NCBI GenBank assembly: GCA_009602725.1 | Contig: WELB01000198.1 | Coordinates: forward strand, 67,144 to 131,143 | Reading direction: 5' to 3' | DNA: 64,000 bases | DNA from: Spirogloea muscicola | Lineage: Eukaryota > Streptophyta > Zygnematophyceae > Spirogloeales > Spirogloeaceae | Part shown: in pieces, positions 49,216 to 59,830 of the stretch | Layout: every line of letters begins with the position of its first letter | Numbering within the stretch: position 1 is the stretch's first letter | Notes under the pieces: generated by a model | Databases searched by the model: none | Told to the model about the DNA's origin: nothing | Seen by the model: only the letters and a program-made list of their open reading frames with translations | Translations under genes and position numbers: made by a program

Positions 49216-49704
49216 CTGTTCTGGTAGAGCCCCCTTCTTTCACAGCCTATGCCTTTTCGTTGGAAGAGCTCGTTGTTCTTCCTGGTCATTCCCTCCAAGG
49301 GCAGGATGTAGGAGCAGGGCTACAGAGCGGCAGCCGTGGTGCCGTGCAATGGGGCGGCCAGAGGAGCATCTCGGGGCGGCAGGGCAAATCGCGGCAGCCG
49401 CTGTAGACAGAGCATTGGCTGCTTGCGCCCCGGAGGCACGCCAGACAGGAGCGGCGCGGACCGACGAGTGGGCCAGTCGAGACAAAGCTCCACCAAGGCA
49501 ATGGCTGTGAGAGGCCCGTAGAGGACGGGCGGGGAAACCGGGCCCGGGTGCTACCGGCGTGTCGGGGCCGCATCTCGCATCTCTCCGTGTGCACCGACGG
49601 CGGCCAGCACGCGTGCTGACCAAGCTTGGACGAGCCCCGGGGGGGGGAGCGTCTCGTGTCGCCCACTCGTGCCACACGGACGAATGGGGTAGGCCCCACG
49701 GCGA
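49216..49704. other. Unassigned GC-rich spacer sequence
   Basis: GC-rich sequence with overlapping ORFs on both strands and no recognisable motif. It lies between element tails inside the spacer of the inverted duplication. Confidence 0.4.
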
Positions 49705-50200
49705 AAGAGAGAAAGGCGAGCGGGGCGCATGAAATGTAAAAGGGAGGGCCAATTCAAGCCAATACATTGTTCAGGCCGGATAGGGCAAGGTAAACACGGC
49801 TACATAATACGGTGTCCTACACTAAGGAGATAAGAAGGGTCTGCCACCAGGACGGTGGCTGTAAACATTTCCAACTCATGGTGAGAAGCGGCTGCTTTTC
49901 CAAGTGGAAGAGTCGTTCTTGTGAAGGGGGCGAGGGCTGCGCAAGGCTAGCCAGAAAAGGACGAACCTGTGGAAAGAAGAAAGTGCTCGCCCATTGAAAA
50001 TAGGGGCTAGAAAAGCCAGCCCCAAAACGAAACAACAAAGGACAAGAAGGGGGCCAGGGGAAGCGCTAAGAAAAACAAGCACACAAAGAAACAAAGCAGC
50101 CTGTGCGAAGCCAGCGCAGAAAGGTGGAGCAAGTTCTGAAGGGTGGAAAGGCGCCAAAGTGCTCGCCCCTTGAGAACAGGGGCTGGAAAAGCCAGCCAAA
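49705..50200 (-). repeat. Minus-oriented tail cluster (subfamilies II and I)
   Basis: Subfamily II tail at about 49705-49815 (GGGGCGCATGAAATG, GGCCAATTCAAGCC, GGCTACATAATACGG). A subfamily I tail follows at about 49980-50100 (GTGCTCGCCCATTGAAAATA, GGGGCCAGGGGAAGCGC), and another hairpin core at about 50160-50200 (GCTCGCCCCTTGAG). Confidence 0.7.
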
Positions 50201-50652
50201 ACACCTTCCAGGCCCGGGCACGGGCCGGGCTGCCCAACCGGGTGGCACCCGACCCGGCTGTCTGAGAGCGGGCCTGCCCGCCAGGAGCATCCGGCCCCCC
50301 TCTTGCCGCGCCGCAGAGCGTCGGCGCCACGCCGCCGCCGCCGCCGCCGCCGCCGCCGTCGCCGCCGGGAGGTGAGAGACGTCAACAGGTCGTGGAGGGA
50401 TCGTCAACGAGAGACCGGGTGCCAAATGTCCCACCCGGGCGCGTTTGGCCGGGCTCGTAGTCCGTCGGGCTATATGGAGGGCACCCGAGATGGGAGAGGG
50501 GGTGAGTTCTTCACCCAACCTCGGACCCCTGGACCCTTGCCCCTGCAGTAACCGTTGCTCAATTCTACCGTGGCGGCCCCATCCCAATGCCTCCCCGCTT
50601 TTCCTTGCGCCGCCGGCAGCCCGGGCTTGGCGATCCACAGCATTCGTTACAG
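50201..50652. other. GC-rich sequence with (CGC)n tract
   Basis: Contains a (CCG/CGC)n microsatellite at about 50332-50365. No gene was recognised. It forms the inner flank of the right duplication arm. Confidence 0.4.
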
Positions 50653-50780
50653 GCGGGACGGCCCCCTAGCCTGAGGTGCACACTTCTACTTAGTGTGCTT
50701 GTCGCGTCGACTCATTCCCATAGCCCCACACTTCCGGCCCCTTGCCCACCCCTCCAAACCCCCTTCCTCCACCGGCAACC

Positions 50781-52338
50781 ATGGCTCCTAAGGCTACTGC
50801 CCTGGTCGCCCTCCTCGTGCTGCTTGCAGGTAAGTCTCATTGCAGAGACGCTTGCCTAAGCTCCATGAAGTGGCAGCTTTGACTTCGTTGGACTTCACAT
50901 TCTTCGTCCCTCTTGTTCATGCTTGGCTCCTTGCACATGTTGCTTCCCCACACCTGTAGCCCTTGGCCTCGTGTACAAGCCATGTATTTTTCTCTCTGCT
51001 GTCTGCATACAAACCGCAACAATGCTCTCGGGTATTACTTGTGTTTCATTTCTCGAATCCAGCAACCACGCTGCAAATCGAGGCTCAAACGGTCTGCCAA
51101 CCTATCTGCACTTCCCAATGCTGCTATGTAAGTCTTCTGTCCTCTGCACTCTTGGCGCCTACTGCTCCTGCTTTTGGTCCTCATCCTGCAAAGTGATGCT
51201 AGGTCTCCACAATAGTTGTTCAATCTTGACAGCTGAAGGGCAACTGCCACGGACCTCTGCATCCCTCTTGGCGGAAGTCTTGCTTGGTCATACAGTTCCT
51301 GAATGTAGCTGGTGAATATGAAAGCTTAGAGCCACACCTTATCGTACCTGCAAAGCAGTGCATCTGTAGTACTAAGTGTTCGATCAATTTGTAGCAACAG
51401 CTATGTGCTTCAATGTTCTCCAACTCTATCAGCAGCTGCTTGCTTGCATTATGAATCATGTGCCGGCAAGGGCTGTGCAATTGTGATTGCTGCAGGCACA
51501 TAGTTACTAATCAAGACAGACGACTTGCCATACTTCATGGATAAACTTGCCCTCCTGCAAAGGCACTAAAAATTCTTGCGTGAAATTGGCAGTGCCTTCG
51601 CCAGAATCAGACCTGCGGCTGCTGCGATGCCCATCAAGCCTGTTATAAGGTACGCCTTTCAGACTCAAAGTTATCAGCTGATAACGAGCTCTGGCGCTGC
51701 CGGATGGAGCACCCAAAGCTTATGTATGTGCGATTTCGTGCATTGGAATGGCTTCCAATGAGACACTTCTCACAATTGTCACTGTAAGAATGTGAAAGCC
51801 ACAGCAGTGTGCATGTTCCTGCCATTGGCTCCGGTTTGACTTTATTAGTAGTCCGTGCAGGGAATGTGTGTCGATGAGCAGAGAGTCTGTCCGCAGCCGT
51901 CTCCCAGCACCACCACTGTTCTCTGCCCTGTCAACACAGTGTGCTGCCCCACAACTGGTCAATGCCTCCCACCTAAGCGGGTGTGCTACCAGAAGTCGGA
52001 AACCGGTGTGAAGTTTCTCTGCTGTCCTGCTGGCCAGGTATCACAGCCCCATGAGGCCCTTTCTTTCATACAACATGACAAAGTTAGCAACCTCATTGTG
52101 CATGTACGTGCCTTTCCAGCAGATGCGCAAGTAAATGGATGAGGCAGAGGACTCACAGCACTCACTATGGCTGCATGCCTCCTCATGATATTGCGGTTTG
52201 AGCGTTATTTGACTTGACCATACAGCTATGTCTATGTGCCCCTCATGCATATCACGTGAATCTTCTTGCCAGATCTGCTGCACCAAGCCTACTGGTGGTG
52301 GATTTATCTGTGTGTCCACTAGTGTGTGCCCGCCGTAA
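50781..52338 (+). CDS. Small secreted cysteine-rich protein, paralogue 3
   Basis: Exons 50781-50829, 51063-51127, 51593-51649, 51861-52037 and 52273-52338, all bounded by GT-AG. They join in phase 1, 0, 0 and 0 to give about 137 residues. The leader is MAPKATALVALLVLLA. The mature part contains IEAQTVCQPICTSQCCY, CLRQNQTCGCCDAHQACYK, MCVDEQRVCPQPSPS, NTVCCPTTGQCLPPKRVCY, FLCCPAGQ and ICCTKPTGGGFICVSTSV, and ends VCPP-stop. I count 22 cysteines. The three paralogues agree best in exons 3 and 5. The upstream 120 bp are shared with paralogue 2, so the promoter was duplicated too. No family assigned; a secreted disulphide-rich structural, inhibitory or defence role is possible but not shown. Confidence 0.85.
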
Positions 52339-52495
52339 GTCCATCAGCAGCCATGTACACTTCTATCACTCTGTGCGGCAGCAATACCTCCTGCCAGATG
52401 GAGCAGATGGGAATGTATCCTGCTTTGGTGGCTTTATAGCACAACCTCTGTTGTAATGTCTCAGGGAGCAGAGGAGCGCTTCTTCTTTTACTGGT

Positions 52496-52876
52496 GTGAG
52501 TCATGCGACTGGGGGTCACTCACTATATGGACGAGGATCAACAATGACATTGCTGGGCAATAGCTATAGTGAGGATGCGGGGTTCTTCCCTAATGCAGCC
52601 CTAAAGTGCATTGACGCTAAGTATCAGCAGTCTATATTCATAAGTCCAACTGAATACGCCACAATCCAGAGCGCATGCCCGTTCTATCAAGGGTCACCCC
52701 CGCTGCGTACTGGATGTGGTTGTGATAGAGGTGCAGACCTAACTGGTATGACATTGGAGAGCATCCAGAATACAGGCGGAATTAGCTGTGCATGCACATG
52801 GATCAACAGAGGTAAATCTCAAATTGGACCAGACACAATAAGAGTGTCTGCCGTATGCTGCTACTATTTACATTAA
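52496..52876 (+). CDS. Hypothetical cysteine-rich protein
   Basis: Open frame of 126 codons from Met to stop. The second half has a cysteine pattern (IQSACPFYQGSPPLRTGCGC, then ISCACTWIN and IRVSAVCCYY) that loosely resembles the CP-x-G-x-L-x-GC ... C ... A-x-CC module of PCSK9-type C-terminal cysteine-rich domains. There is no signal peptide at this Met, so an upstream exon may be missing, or the gene is a fragment brought in by the insertion. Composition (balanced, non-repetitive, Cys-patterned) suggests former or present coding. Family assignment is tentative. Confidence 0.4.
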   Translation: MSHATGGHSLYGRGSTMTLLGNSYSEDAGFFPNAALKCIDAKYQQSIFISPTEYATIQSACPFYQGSPPLRTGCGCDRGADLTGMTLESIQNTGGISCACTWINRGKSQIGPDTIRVSAVCCYYLH

Positions 52877-52985
52877 AAATGATATGGTTTAAAAAGTTTG
52901 GGAGCCTCTATTGAGGACCGCCCTTGCCATTCCTGTAGGAGATTAATGATGCCTCCTATACAGCCTTGTCTTATCAAAGTTATTT

Positions 52986-53215
52986 TTGCTCCTTGCTCAT
53001 TTGCTCATTGCATCATTTGCTCATTGCTCATTGCTCATTTGCTCATTGCTCATCATTGCTCATTGCTCATCATTGCTCATTACTCATTTGCTCATTGCTC
53101 ATTGCTCATTGCTCATCATTGCTCATTGCTCATTGCTCATTGCTCATCGCTCATTGCTCATTGCTCATTTGCTCATCATTGCTCATTGTTCATTGCTCAC
53201 TGCTCATTGCTCATG
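52986..53215. repeat. (TTGCTCA)n minisatellite
   Basis: About 30 units of TTGCTCA, interspersed with ATCATTGCTCA variants, in a roughly 230-bp tract. All frames through it are open on the plus strand and give meaningless Leu/Ile/His/Cys/Ser repeats. Confidence 0.9.
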
Positions 53216-54275
53216 TACAAAAGAGTAGCAATTGGCTGATGATTACAAATTAAACGTTAATATATCATGAGTTGCTAACTCGTAAGCACGAGAGGAGTGG
53301 CTGTATTGAGGCTGCACAAATTCTACAGGCTTTTTCTTATAATTGGGACCAAGATCATGTAGTTGTTGTTGTCGTCGTTGTTGTCCCGCACTCTACGTGG
53401 TGCCGCAGGAAACACTATGACGTGTACTGCCTGCCACCTTTGGAATTTGGAGATGCGATTGGACGGCCTCGTTGTCTATTTTGGTAGCTATAGCTTGCAT
53501 TGGATTCTTTCAATTGCTTGGTTTCAGTCAAGAGATGCAACCAGTTAATTGAAAGTCCTACAGACAGTCCAGATAATAAATGCAAAATACTGCAAGCGTC
53601 TGGCAGCTGCCCAGTTTGCAAATATTAGGAAGACCTTCGTTCTAAGATTGAATGAAGAATGTGAACGGTTATTGTGTCAGCACCTCCCAAGTGTTGTTAT
53701 TGATCACTGACCTGCAGGACCGAGCATCTCAGGCCAATCACTGCAGACTATCTGCCTTTGCGATAGTAATAAGTAGGATACGTTGATGATATGGAAATTT
53801 TGCAAGTTCCTCTTGATCACCTTTGATGGCTCACCCTTGGCCCCTTTACTCAAGTACATGCGCAACACGCATCTTCTCTCCGGTGCCTAGTGCGTATGCA
53901 GGTGAGATGACTGCACTGGTACTATAACAGCAAGTGGACCAGCAGTAACGGCGTGCCACTTAGACATTGAAGGGCACGCGCAGTGCGGCTGCCGGACCTA
54001 AGAGTCTGCTCAGCCCAGCGGCACTCTCAGACTCCCCAGAAAAACAACATACTTTCTCACAGGCGAGGCCTTCATGTCAAGCGGATGAGCGACCCAACAC
54101 AGTCACTGGCTGTGAAGCGTATGTAGTCAGGGGCTGAGGGGGCTCCTTGGTAGGACATTGGCCATGCATAATCTGCGGAGGAAGGAAACTATGAAGAATG
54201 TGGAAGATCCCTCCAAGAAGAGACATTGAGCTTTCAGAAGGAGAAGGAAAAGCAGCACTTCATGAAGGAGGCGAG

Positions 54276-55180
54276 GGCTGTGAAAAGCATCTGGAATGGC
54301 AGTAACTGCGAGAAAAGCAAAGCTACTCCAAGCAAAGGGACGGCTGCAAGAGGGCAGCCCCAAAATTAGTGGACAAGGTATAGAGGGGAGCCCCAAACTC
54401 GAAGATCACTGAGAAAAATAGAAAGACTGTGAGGAAAGCTGTGAGGTGATAGCCGGAGACTATTGGCAGGAGTGGGCACGAGTGGCCAGTCAGAGAGGAC
54501 TCTCTAATGTTGGCCCTGCAAGGCGAAGCCCAGATGGACCGCTCATGGGGCGCTACCAAAGTAAGGGAAGAGTGAGGTCTGAGGAGTTGCATAGTGAGAG
54601 CATGGCTTTCATGGCTGTTAACGCCAATAAATCAGCGACAGCTGCGATCGAGGTAAGATCTCTCGCACACCTTGTTCAGCGACGGCGAGCATGGCCTGGT
54701 CAAAGCTGCCAGCGCCCACCTAGCAGTCTTCAGTCCGGGGTGTTCAACTTCTGACAGGCACCGGCACTCATGGGAGCCAGCTTTCTCTTGGGGCTTCCCC
54801 CTTCCTTTAAACCGTGTATCGGCTCGGCTTGCTAGAATATTATGTGTACCGCGCGCCTTCTCTCTTGCAACGAAGTTCTTCTAGGAAGGGGCGATGGCAC
54901 GTCAGAGGTGTGTGGTGTGGGAGTATGACCAAGCCAGACACGTCCTTAGTGAGGGTGGCCATAGCATGGTCGTGGAAATCCGTTAGCTGATAGCCTTTGG
55001 GCCCCTCGGACCTCGTGCATTCTTTCCGCCATTGCCTATCCACTGAACGAGCTTCTCTTACTTCGGCCTCAAAGCGCTTGCCCCCTTCGAACGAGCTTGC
55101 TTCCTTCCCACTTATTTCAATACAGCCGTTGCCTTAAATTCTTTCTTCTTACATTGAAATGGATCTTTCTTTCAGTACTT
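54276..55180. repeat. Mosaic of element fragments
   Basis: Minus-oriented tail-like remnants occur near 54340-54420, and a partial subfamily II tail on the plus strand at about 54815-54875 (GTATCGGCTCGGCTTG, CCGCGCGCCTTCTCTC). No intact gene was recognised. Confidence 0.45.
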
Positions 55181-56100
55181 TCATTTGCATCTGCGGCGGT
55201 GGCAACGGTAGCCGGTGGGGCCTCTTTGAAGGGTGGATAATGGCGGGGGCGCGGGGCAGGGCCGAGCACATGTAGGGCGGCGGCCTGGCCTGTGCTGTGC
55301 TGTCAATCTGGAATTGCTGTTACTTCTGGCCTGGCCATTCGGTCCTCCGCCCGGTCGGGCCTGGCCAGCTAGGCGCATAGCCTAGGTGCCTTGCTTTGGC
55401 TGGCCAGGCCCTAGCAAGGCCATCACAGCCATTGGCCCATTTCTGCGATTGTCCAGCTCCTCGGGATGTGTTTATCTGTTGTCGGCTGGCTTCTTACAAC
55501 CCTCGCCCCCCTTGGAAGAGCTGCCTCGGCTTTAAGATGTATATTAGCTCTTGCAATCCCCCAGGCTGCTGCTGCAGCGAGCGCCCAGCCAGCCCATGCA
55601 AGGCGAACGCCCTCGCGACCGTATGGGGTGTGGTCGGAGGTGCCATTGGCGATTCACGTCTGAAGCGGGTCTGGGCGCTGATGGACGCCCTTCGCTGCGG
55701 GCAGTGTATACTGCCCTAGCTCGTCTGAGGGGGTGTCTGGCTGGGCCACTGTAGAGGATGACACCGTCGTTGGCGAACCACTCTGTTGGGACGAGGATGG
55801 GACCGCTGCGCCAGAGGACGTGGGCGGCTCTGCCATCGTGGCAACTCCAAATGCGGCAAGAACAGCAGCGACGATGGCAACAGCGCCGGCGGCGGCTGCA
55901 GCAGCGGCGAGCTGGACTTGGCAGGACTTGGCGGGGATCGGCGGCGTACGCCCTAGTGAGTGCAAGGAGGCCGCCCCCCTCAAGCCTCTCAAATTCTGAA
56001 CCCGGCGCTTCACCCGAGCGCCACCAGCGGGTCGGTGCCAACCCCAACGGTGGTACTCCAATCGATCCACCAACCGCTGAGACCACCGGACTCCCTAGCC
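55181..56100. other. GC-rich region with an unassigned Ala-rich ORF
   Basis: The minus-strand frame 55654-56073 contains an Ala-rich hydrophobic stretch ([20 protein letters not shown]) followed by a Ser/Thr/Pro-rich stretch, which could be a membrane anchor and stalk. There is no homology and overlapping frames are also open, so this may be chance. Confidence 0.25.
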
Positions 56101-56165
56101 TGAACAATGTATTGGCTTGAATTGGCCTCCCTTTCAATTCATGCGCCCCGCGCGCCTTCTCTCTA
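56100..56165 (+). repeat. Partial subfamily II tail
   Basis: CCTGAACAATGTATTGGCTT, GAATTGGCCTCC and GCGCCCCGCGCGCCTTCTC. The sequence directly upstream is unrelated to other copies. Confidence 0.75.
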
Positions 56166-56579
56166 GCTCAGGGATCAACCCTGAGCCCCTCAGTACCCCG
56201 CCGACACAATGCTATGTGTGGGCCTCATAAAGCGCGCACTGAGGTGGTACCGCGCGGCTCCACACAGCACCCAGACCAAGATCATACGAGCTAGCACAAA
56301 GAGACTTCCCGTCAGACTCTCTATACTGAACAGGCCCCAGGTACGAGGCCTTGGAGGGTCGAGCCAGGGTTGGGTACCCCCAGGGCTGCCCCGCCATGCC
56401 ATGCTGGCTAGCATGCCCGAAAATGGCATGGCGTCGAGCAGGCCCGCCGCCGTGCAGGCGTGGTGCCCGTGCCTCTTCGACGTGGCACTCAAAGTGTCGT
56501 CGAAGCTAGCGGTGTCGTTTTTCTGTCGGTTACTCACAGCTAGGAGGCGATTGGGCTAGCAACCTTAACAACATAGTTG
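56166..56579. other. Unassigned sequence between tail and Harbinger-related repeat
   Basis: About 410 bp with ORFs on both strands and no recognisable motif. Possibly element debris. Confidence 0.35.
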
Positions 56580-57000
56580 TTCTTGCCCGTGGACACTGAA
56601 GGGCCTGTTCACACTTGGTCGCCGGGTCGCGTCGAGAGGTACGTGTCGCGCGGTGTATGGAACGACCGGCTTTACAGCCTTGCGGGCCGGGTCATGGTCA
56701 CTCGCCACGGAGGCGCCACATCGGACGCTGACGAGGACTCATTGGGCGCGTTAAGGAGAAAATGCGCGCGTTTGCCACGAGGGTGGCCGGAACTGGGCCC
56801 TCCTCCCGAGGAGGGCCCAGTTTTAAGGGCCTATTTATTACACTTGGTCACGCGGTCACGCACGTGCTGACCGCGGGGTCAAGGGTTTGGTCACCGCCAC
56901 GGAGGCCGAGGCCGCCTGCACGTGCGGTATCACCTGCCAAGCCCCGCCAGGTCGGATTGGCTGCCCGGCGCGCTAGGGCAGCAGCTTCAAACCCCGGCAG
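56580..57000 (+). repeat. Harbinger-associated repeat (related to 61.67-62.08 kb)
   Basis: The block with ACGTGTCGCGCGGTGTATGG, CCACGGAGGCGCCACATCGG, CGCGCGTTTGCCACG and GAGGAGGGCCCA recurs in direct orientation at about 61880-62075. The block with GGCCGAGGCCGCCTGCACGTG and GGATTGGCTGCCCGGCGCGC recurs inverted at about 61685-61775. It immediately precedes the transposase gene, so it is a candidate element terminus. Confidence 0.65.
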
Positions 57001-57080
57001 CAGCGCCGCCTCCCGCCGCCTGGTCGAGCGCCCCCGCAGGCGCACGCTCCCCCCTCCTGCTCCCGACCAGGCCTGCAGGC

Positions 57081-58282
57081 ATGGGTCCCGAGCCGAGGCG
57101 GATCTGCTGCATCACGATAGCCGTCCTGGCCCGCTGGCAGCTGTGCCTGGCGGAGGCGGAGGCGGAGACGGAGGCGGAGGCGGAGGTGGAGGCAGAGGTG
57201 GAGGCGGAGGTGGAGGCGGAGGCGGAGGCGGAGGCGGATCTGCTGCCGCATTTCGACTTCAAGGCTGCCGTGGCCCTGATGATGCTGCAGGGGAAGAAGC
57301 AGAGAGCACCGCGCCTCCTGTGGAGCTCCACCCAGCCGACCGGCTGGCTCCGGCAGCTGCAGGTCGACTTCACCGAAGCGCATGAGAGTGTCGCGCAGAG
57401 TCTTTGACAAGTTGGACCGGGCTCTCGGCGGCACGATCGAGAAGCGGGACACGATTGTCAGAGCAGCTGTGCCGGTGGAGGATTGCGATCACGCTGCACC
57501 GCCTGGCAACCGGAAGCTACATTAGGGCCATATCCAATCTTTTCGGGATAGCGGAGTGCACGGCGAGCATTATCATTCGGGAGGTGCTGGAGGCCATCAA
57601 AGACAACCTGCTGCTGGAGCAGGTCAAGTGGCCGACGCACAAGGAGATGCTCGGCATGGCCGCCAGATTTGAGGGCAGCCCGTACGTCGTCGGCGCAGTC
57701 GACGGCTCGCACATCCCCATCATAGCTCCAAGTGTTCGTCCCAAGTACTACTATAATAGAGAGAGCCACCACTCTGTGGTTCTGCAGGTGGTCGCTGACG
57801 CGAACCGGAAGATCTGGGCCTTCGACGTCGGCCGGTGCGGCAGCGTACACGACTGCACGATTTTCAACCAGAGCAGGGTCGGCCAGCGGTGCGAGGAAGG
57901 AAGACTTGGAGACTACTGTTTGCTCGGGGATGCAGCCTATCCGCCGCGCGGATACATGTTGAGTCCTTTCAAAGGCTGCCGGGAGAGGTTGTCAGCCCTC
58001 CAACTGGACTGGAACCACAGGCAGTCCAGATCCAGGGTGGTGGTTGAACAGGCTTTTGGACATCTGAAGGGGCGGTTCAGAATTCTCCAGAAACGAATGG
58101 ACGTCCAACTCAAGACTGCGAACTGGCTGGCATCGGCCGGATGCGAACTGGCTCCATGCCCCCGCGCAGCGGATTGCCCCCACCAGCTGGCGCTGTTGGC
58201 GCTGGTGGAGGTGTCACTGGCGACGAGGCAATGTTGCCGCTGTCGCAGAATACAGGCAGCAGTACGTCCGCTGCTGCCATAG
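57081..58282 (+). pseudogene. PIF/Harbinger-type transposase (HARBI1-like), frameshifted
   Basis: The N-terminal part (Met at 57081, MGPEPRRICC) contains an Ala-Glu dipeptide repeat encoded by a GGAGGC hexamer tract, then APRLLWSSTQPTGWL. Frame changes near 57382 and 57475 break the reading relative to the second copy. From about 57480 a continuous frame encodes LHRLATGSYIRAISNLFGIA, VGAVDGSHIPI (first catalytic Asp), GRCGSVHDCTIF, LLGDAAYPPRGYMLSPF and VVVEQAFGHLKGRFRIL (Glu-bearing), the DDE_Tnp_4 layout. The catalytic domain looks intact and the N-terminal helix-turn-helix region is broken. It ends at 58282. Confidence 0.85.
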
Positions 58283-59441
58283 CAGCCACCAGCTGCTGCT
58301 GCCCTGGCGACTGCGGGACTGCGCGGCCTTGGTATTCAGGATGGCGCTATGACAGCGCTGCAGGCCAGAGCTGCCGGGATGGGGGCAGGGTCGGGGGACT
58401 TTCGTATTTGAAAATCTGTGTGTTTTGGAGGGAAGGGGGTGCCAGCTGTCTCAATTCGGGCAGGCCGGGCAGCGTCCTTAGGTCCGAAGGGGGGTGGACG
58501 GGGGGAAAAGCTGAAACAAATTGTTTTACGGTCCTGAGGGTGGGCGTCACACTTGCGCCAGGCCAGAGCGGTCGTCCCCATTGAGCCCGGACTTTCGATC
58601 TCCCGTTTGGCTCATCCTGAATCAGAACTTGGGCTGGCTTCTCACTGCTATCGCCTTAATTTGCAAGAGCTGTCTTCTTCGGATGTGCAGATGAAGTGCT
58701 CTTTGTAAAGAGGGGGCGTCCTTTCTTACCTTTCTTTGTAAGGAGGGTGCGTAGGCTGCAAAGGCCATCACAGAAGATGGATGAGGTCATAGCAGTCCAA
58801 ACTGGACTTCCAAGATAGATCGGACCCTCATAAGAAGCATTGATATTGACAAGCCAGAACAAAGATGAAACCCGAAGAGAAGACAGCGGCCAGCACCATT
58901 GAAGGCAGCCGGTATATCATGCTTGCCATCTCCTTAGGACCTTGTCCAAATACATCGTGCTGGCCTTTCACAGCAGACTAATTCGGTGGTCTTCTACATT
59001 TCCGAAGTTCTAGACCTAGTCTTTGTGGACTGAGCTTTGTGCTGTCTACCCCTTCGGACCTTGTCCATTCCTTTCTGCCTTCCTGTTGAACCTTCATAAT
59101 GTTTACTGGGCTGGCAATCACATCTATCGCCCTCTACTGGAAGAGTCTATATTCCTTTGGGGCTGGGCTCTCGCAATATTGGCCCCCCTCGAAGAATTAC
59201 TTCTCTATTTCTAAGCATTTTGTTGTTCTTCTTACAGACAATGTACTAGCTTGCTTTGACCATCCTNACCCCCCCCTCGCCCCCCATCCTCCTCGGCAGG
59301 CCATGGGGAGCTTGACCAGCCTCCCCTTCGCACCCGCCATTCTCCCTCCCTTCTCCCTCTCCTGATCAGGAGCGAGGTCGCGCGCCCTCCCGCCCGCCTC
59401 CCGGCAGCTCTGGCCTGCAGCGCTGTCATAGCAAGGAGCCT
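58283..59441. other. Inter-element sequence
   Basis: About 1.1 kb between the two Harbinger copies. It contains several degenerate hairpin-tail-like words (TTGGGCTGGCTTCTCAC near 58630, TGGGCTGGCAATCACA near 59107) and one N at 59267. No gene was recognised. Confidence 0.4.
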
Positions 59442-59830
59442 TTGCGCACCATCAACCCCTTTGTGGACCTCCTGGAGCAACAACTGCAGAAAAGTGGTGG
59501 AGGCGCAGGCAGCAGCCCCAGCGATGACGGCAGGGGCTCGTGGAGGTACGAGTTTCAGGTCGCGCTGATGCACGCCAAAGGAGCCTTCGACCTGGACAAG
59601 AACGAGAAGGGCGGCATGGTCAGGCAAAGTGAGCACCGGTATGCACTGTTGAGTCATCTCTGCGGGCGGTCTTCCGCGACAACCGGTGTCGCTGAAGTAC
59701 TCACAGCCTCTTGTCGCCTTCGGGCCAAGGGAAGGAGGAGTGGAAGCACATTCAAACCAGCATCGTCGGGAAGCATCCGAGCTTCAACAAGGACCTTGAA
59801 GCCTGCCGGCAGAAGTACAAGCGCATGGGA
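59442..59830 (+). CDS. Harbinger ORF1-like putative Myb/SANT DNA-binding protein (fragment)
   Basis: Plus-strand exon RTINPFVDLLEQQLQKS ... SWRYEFQVALMHAKGAFDLD up to a GTGAGC near 59629. It is probably spliced into a second exon giving KEEWKHIQTSIVGKHPSFNK and LEACRQKYKRMG before it runs into the truncated transposase. PIF/Harbinger elements commonly encode such a Trp-containing trihelix/Myb-like partner, convergent with the transposase. The intron and domain assignment are inferred. Confidence 0.5.

Larger units (their letters stand above)
52381..53391. other. Insertion specific to the right duplication arm
   Basis: Sequence absent from the left arm, bounded by words that are contiguous there (GCGGCAGC and TACGTGG). 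It carries an ORF at 52496-52876 and a TTGCTCA satellite at 52986-53215. I see no clear target-site duplication or terminal repeat. Confidence 0.7.
50653..54275. repeat. Right arm of a large inverted duplication
   Basis: Mirror of 44930-47617, diverged but alignable over its length. It is about 0.9-1.0 kb longer because of an insertion between about 52381 and 53391 (left flank GTGCGGCAGC, right flank TACGTGGTGCCGC; in the left arm these two words are joined). Confidence 0.85.

Noticed and set aside
52986-53215. Regularly spaced short repeats as a possible CRISPR array
   Set aside because: Direct head-to-tail 7-bp units with no unique spacers, in a eukaryotic genome.
52898-53253. Three overlapping plus-strand ORFs rich in HCSLLIA repeats
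   Set aside because: They are the three frames of the TTGCTCA minisatellite, not a protein.
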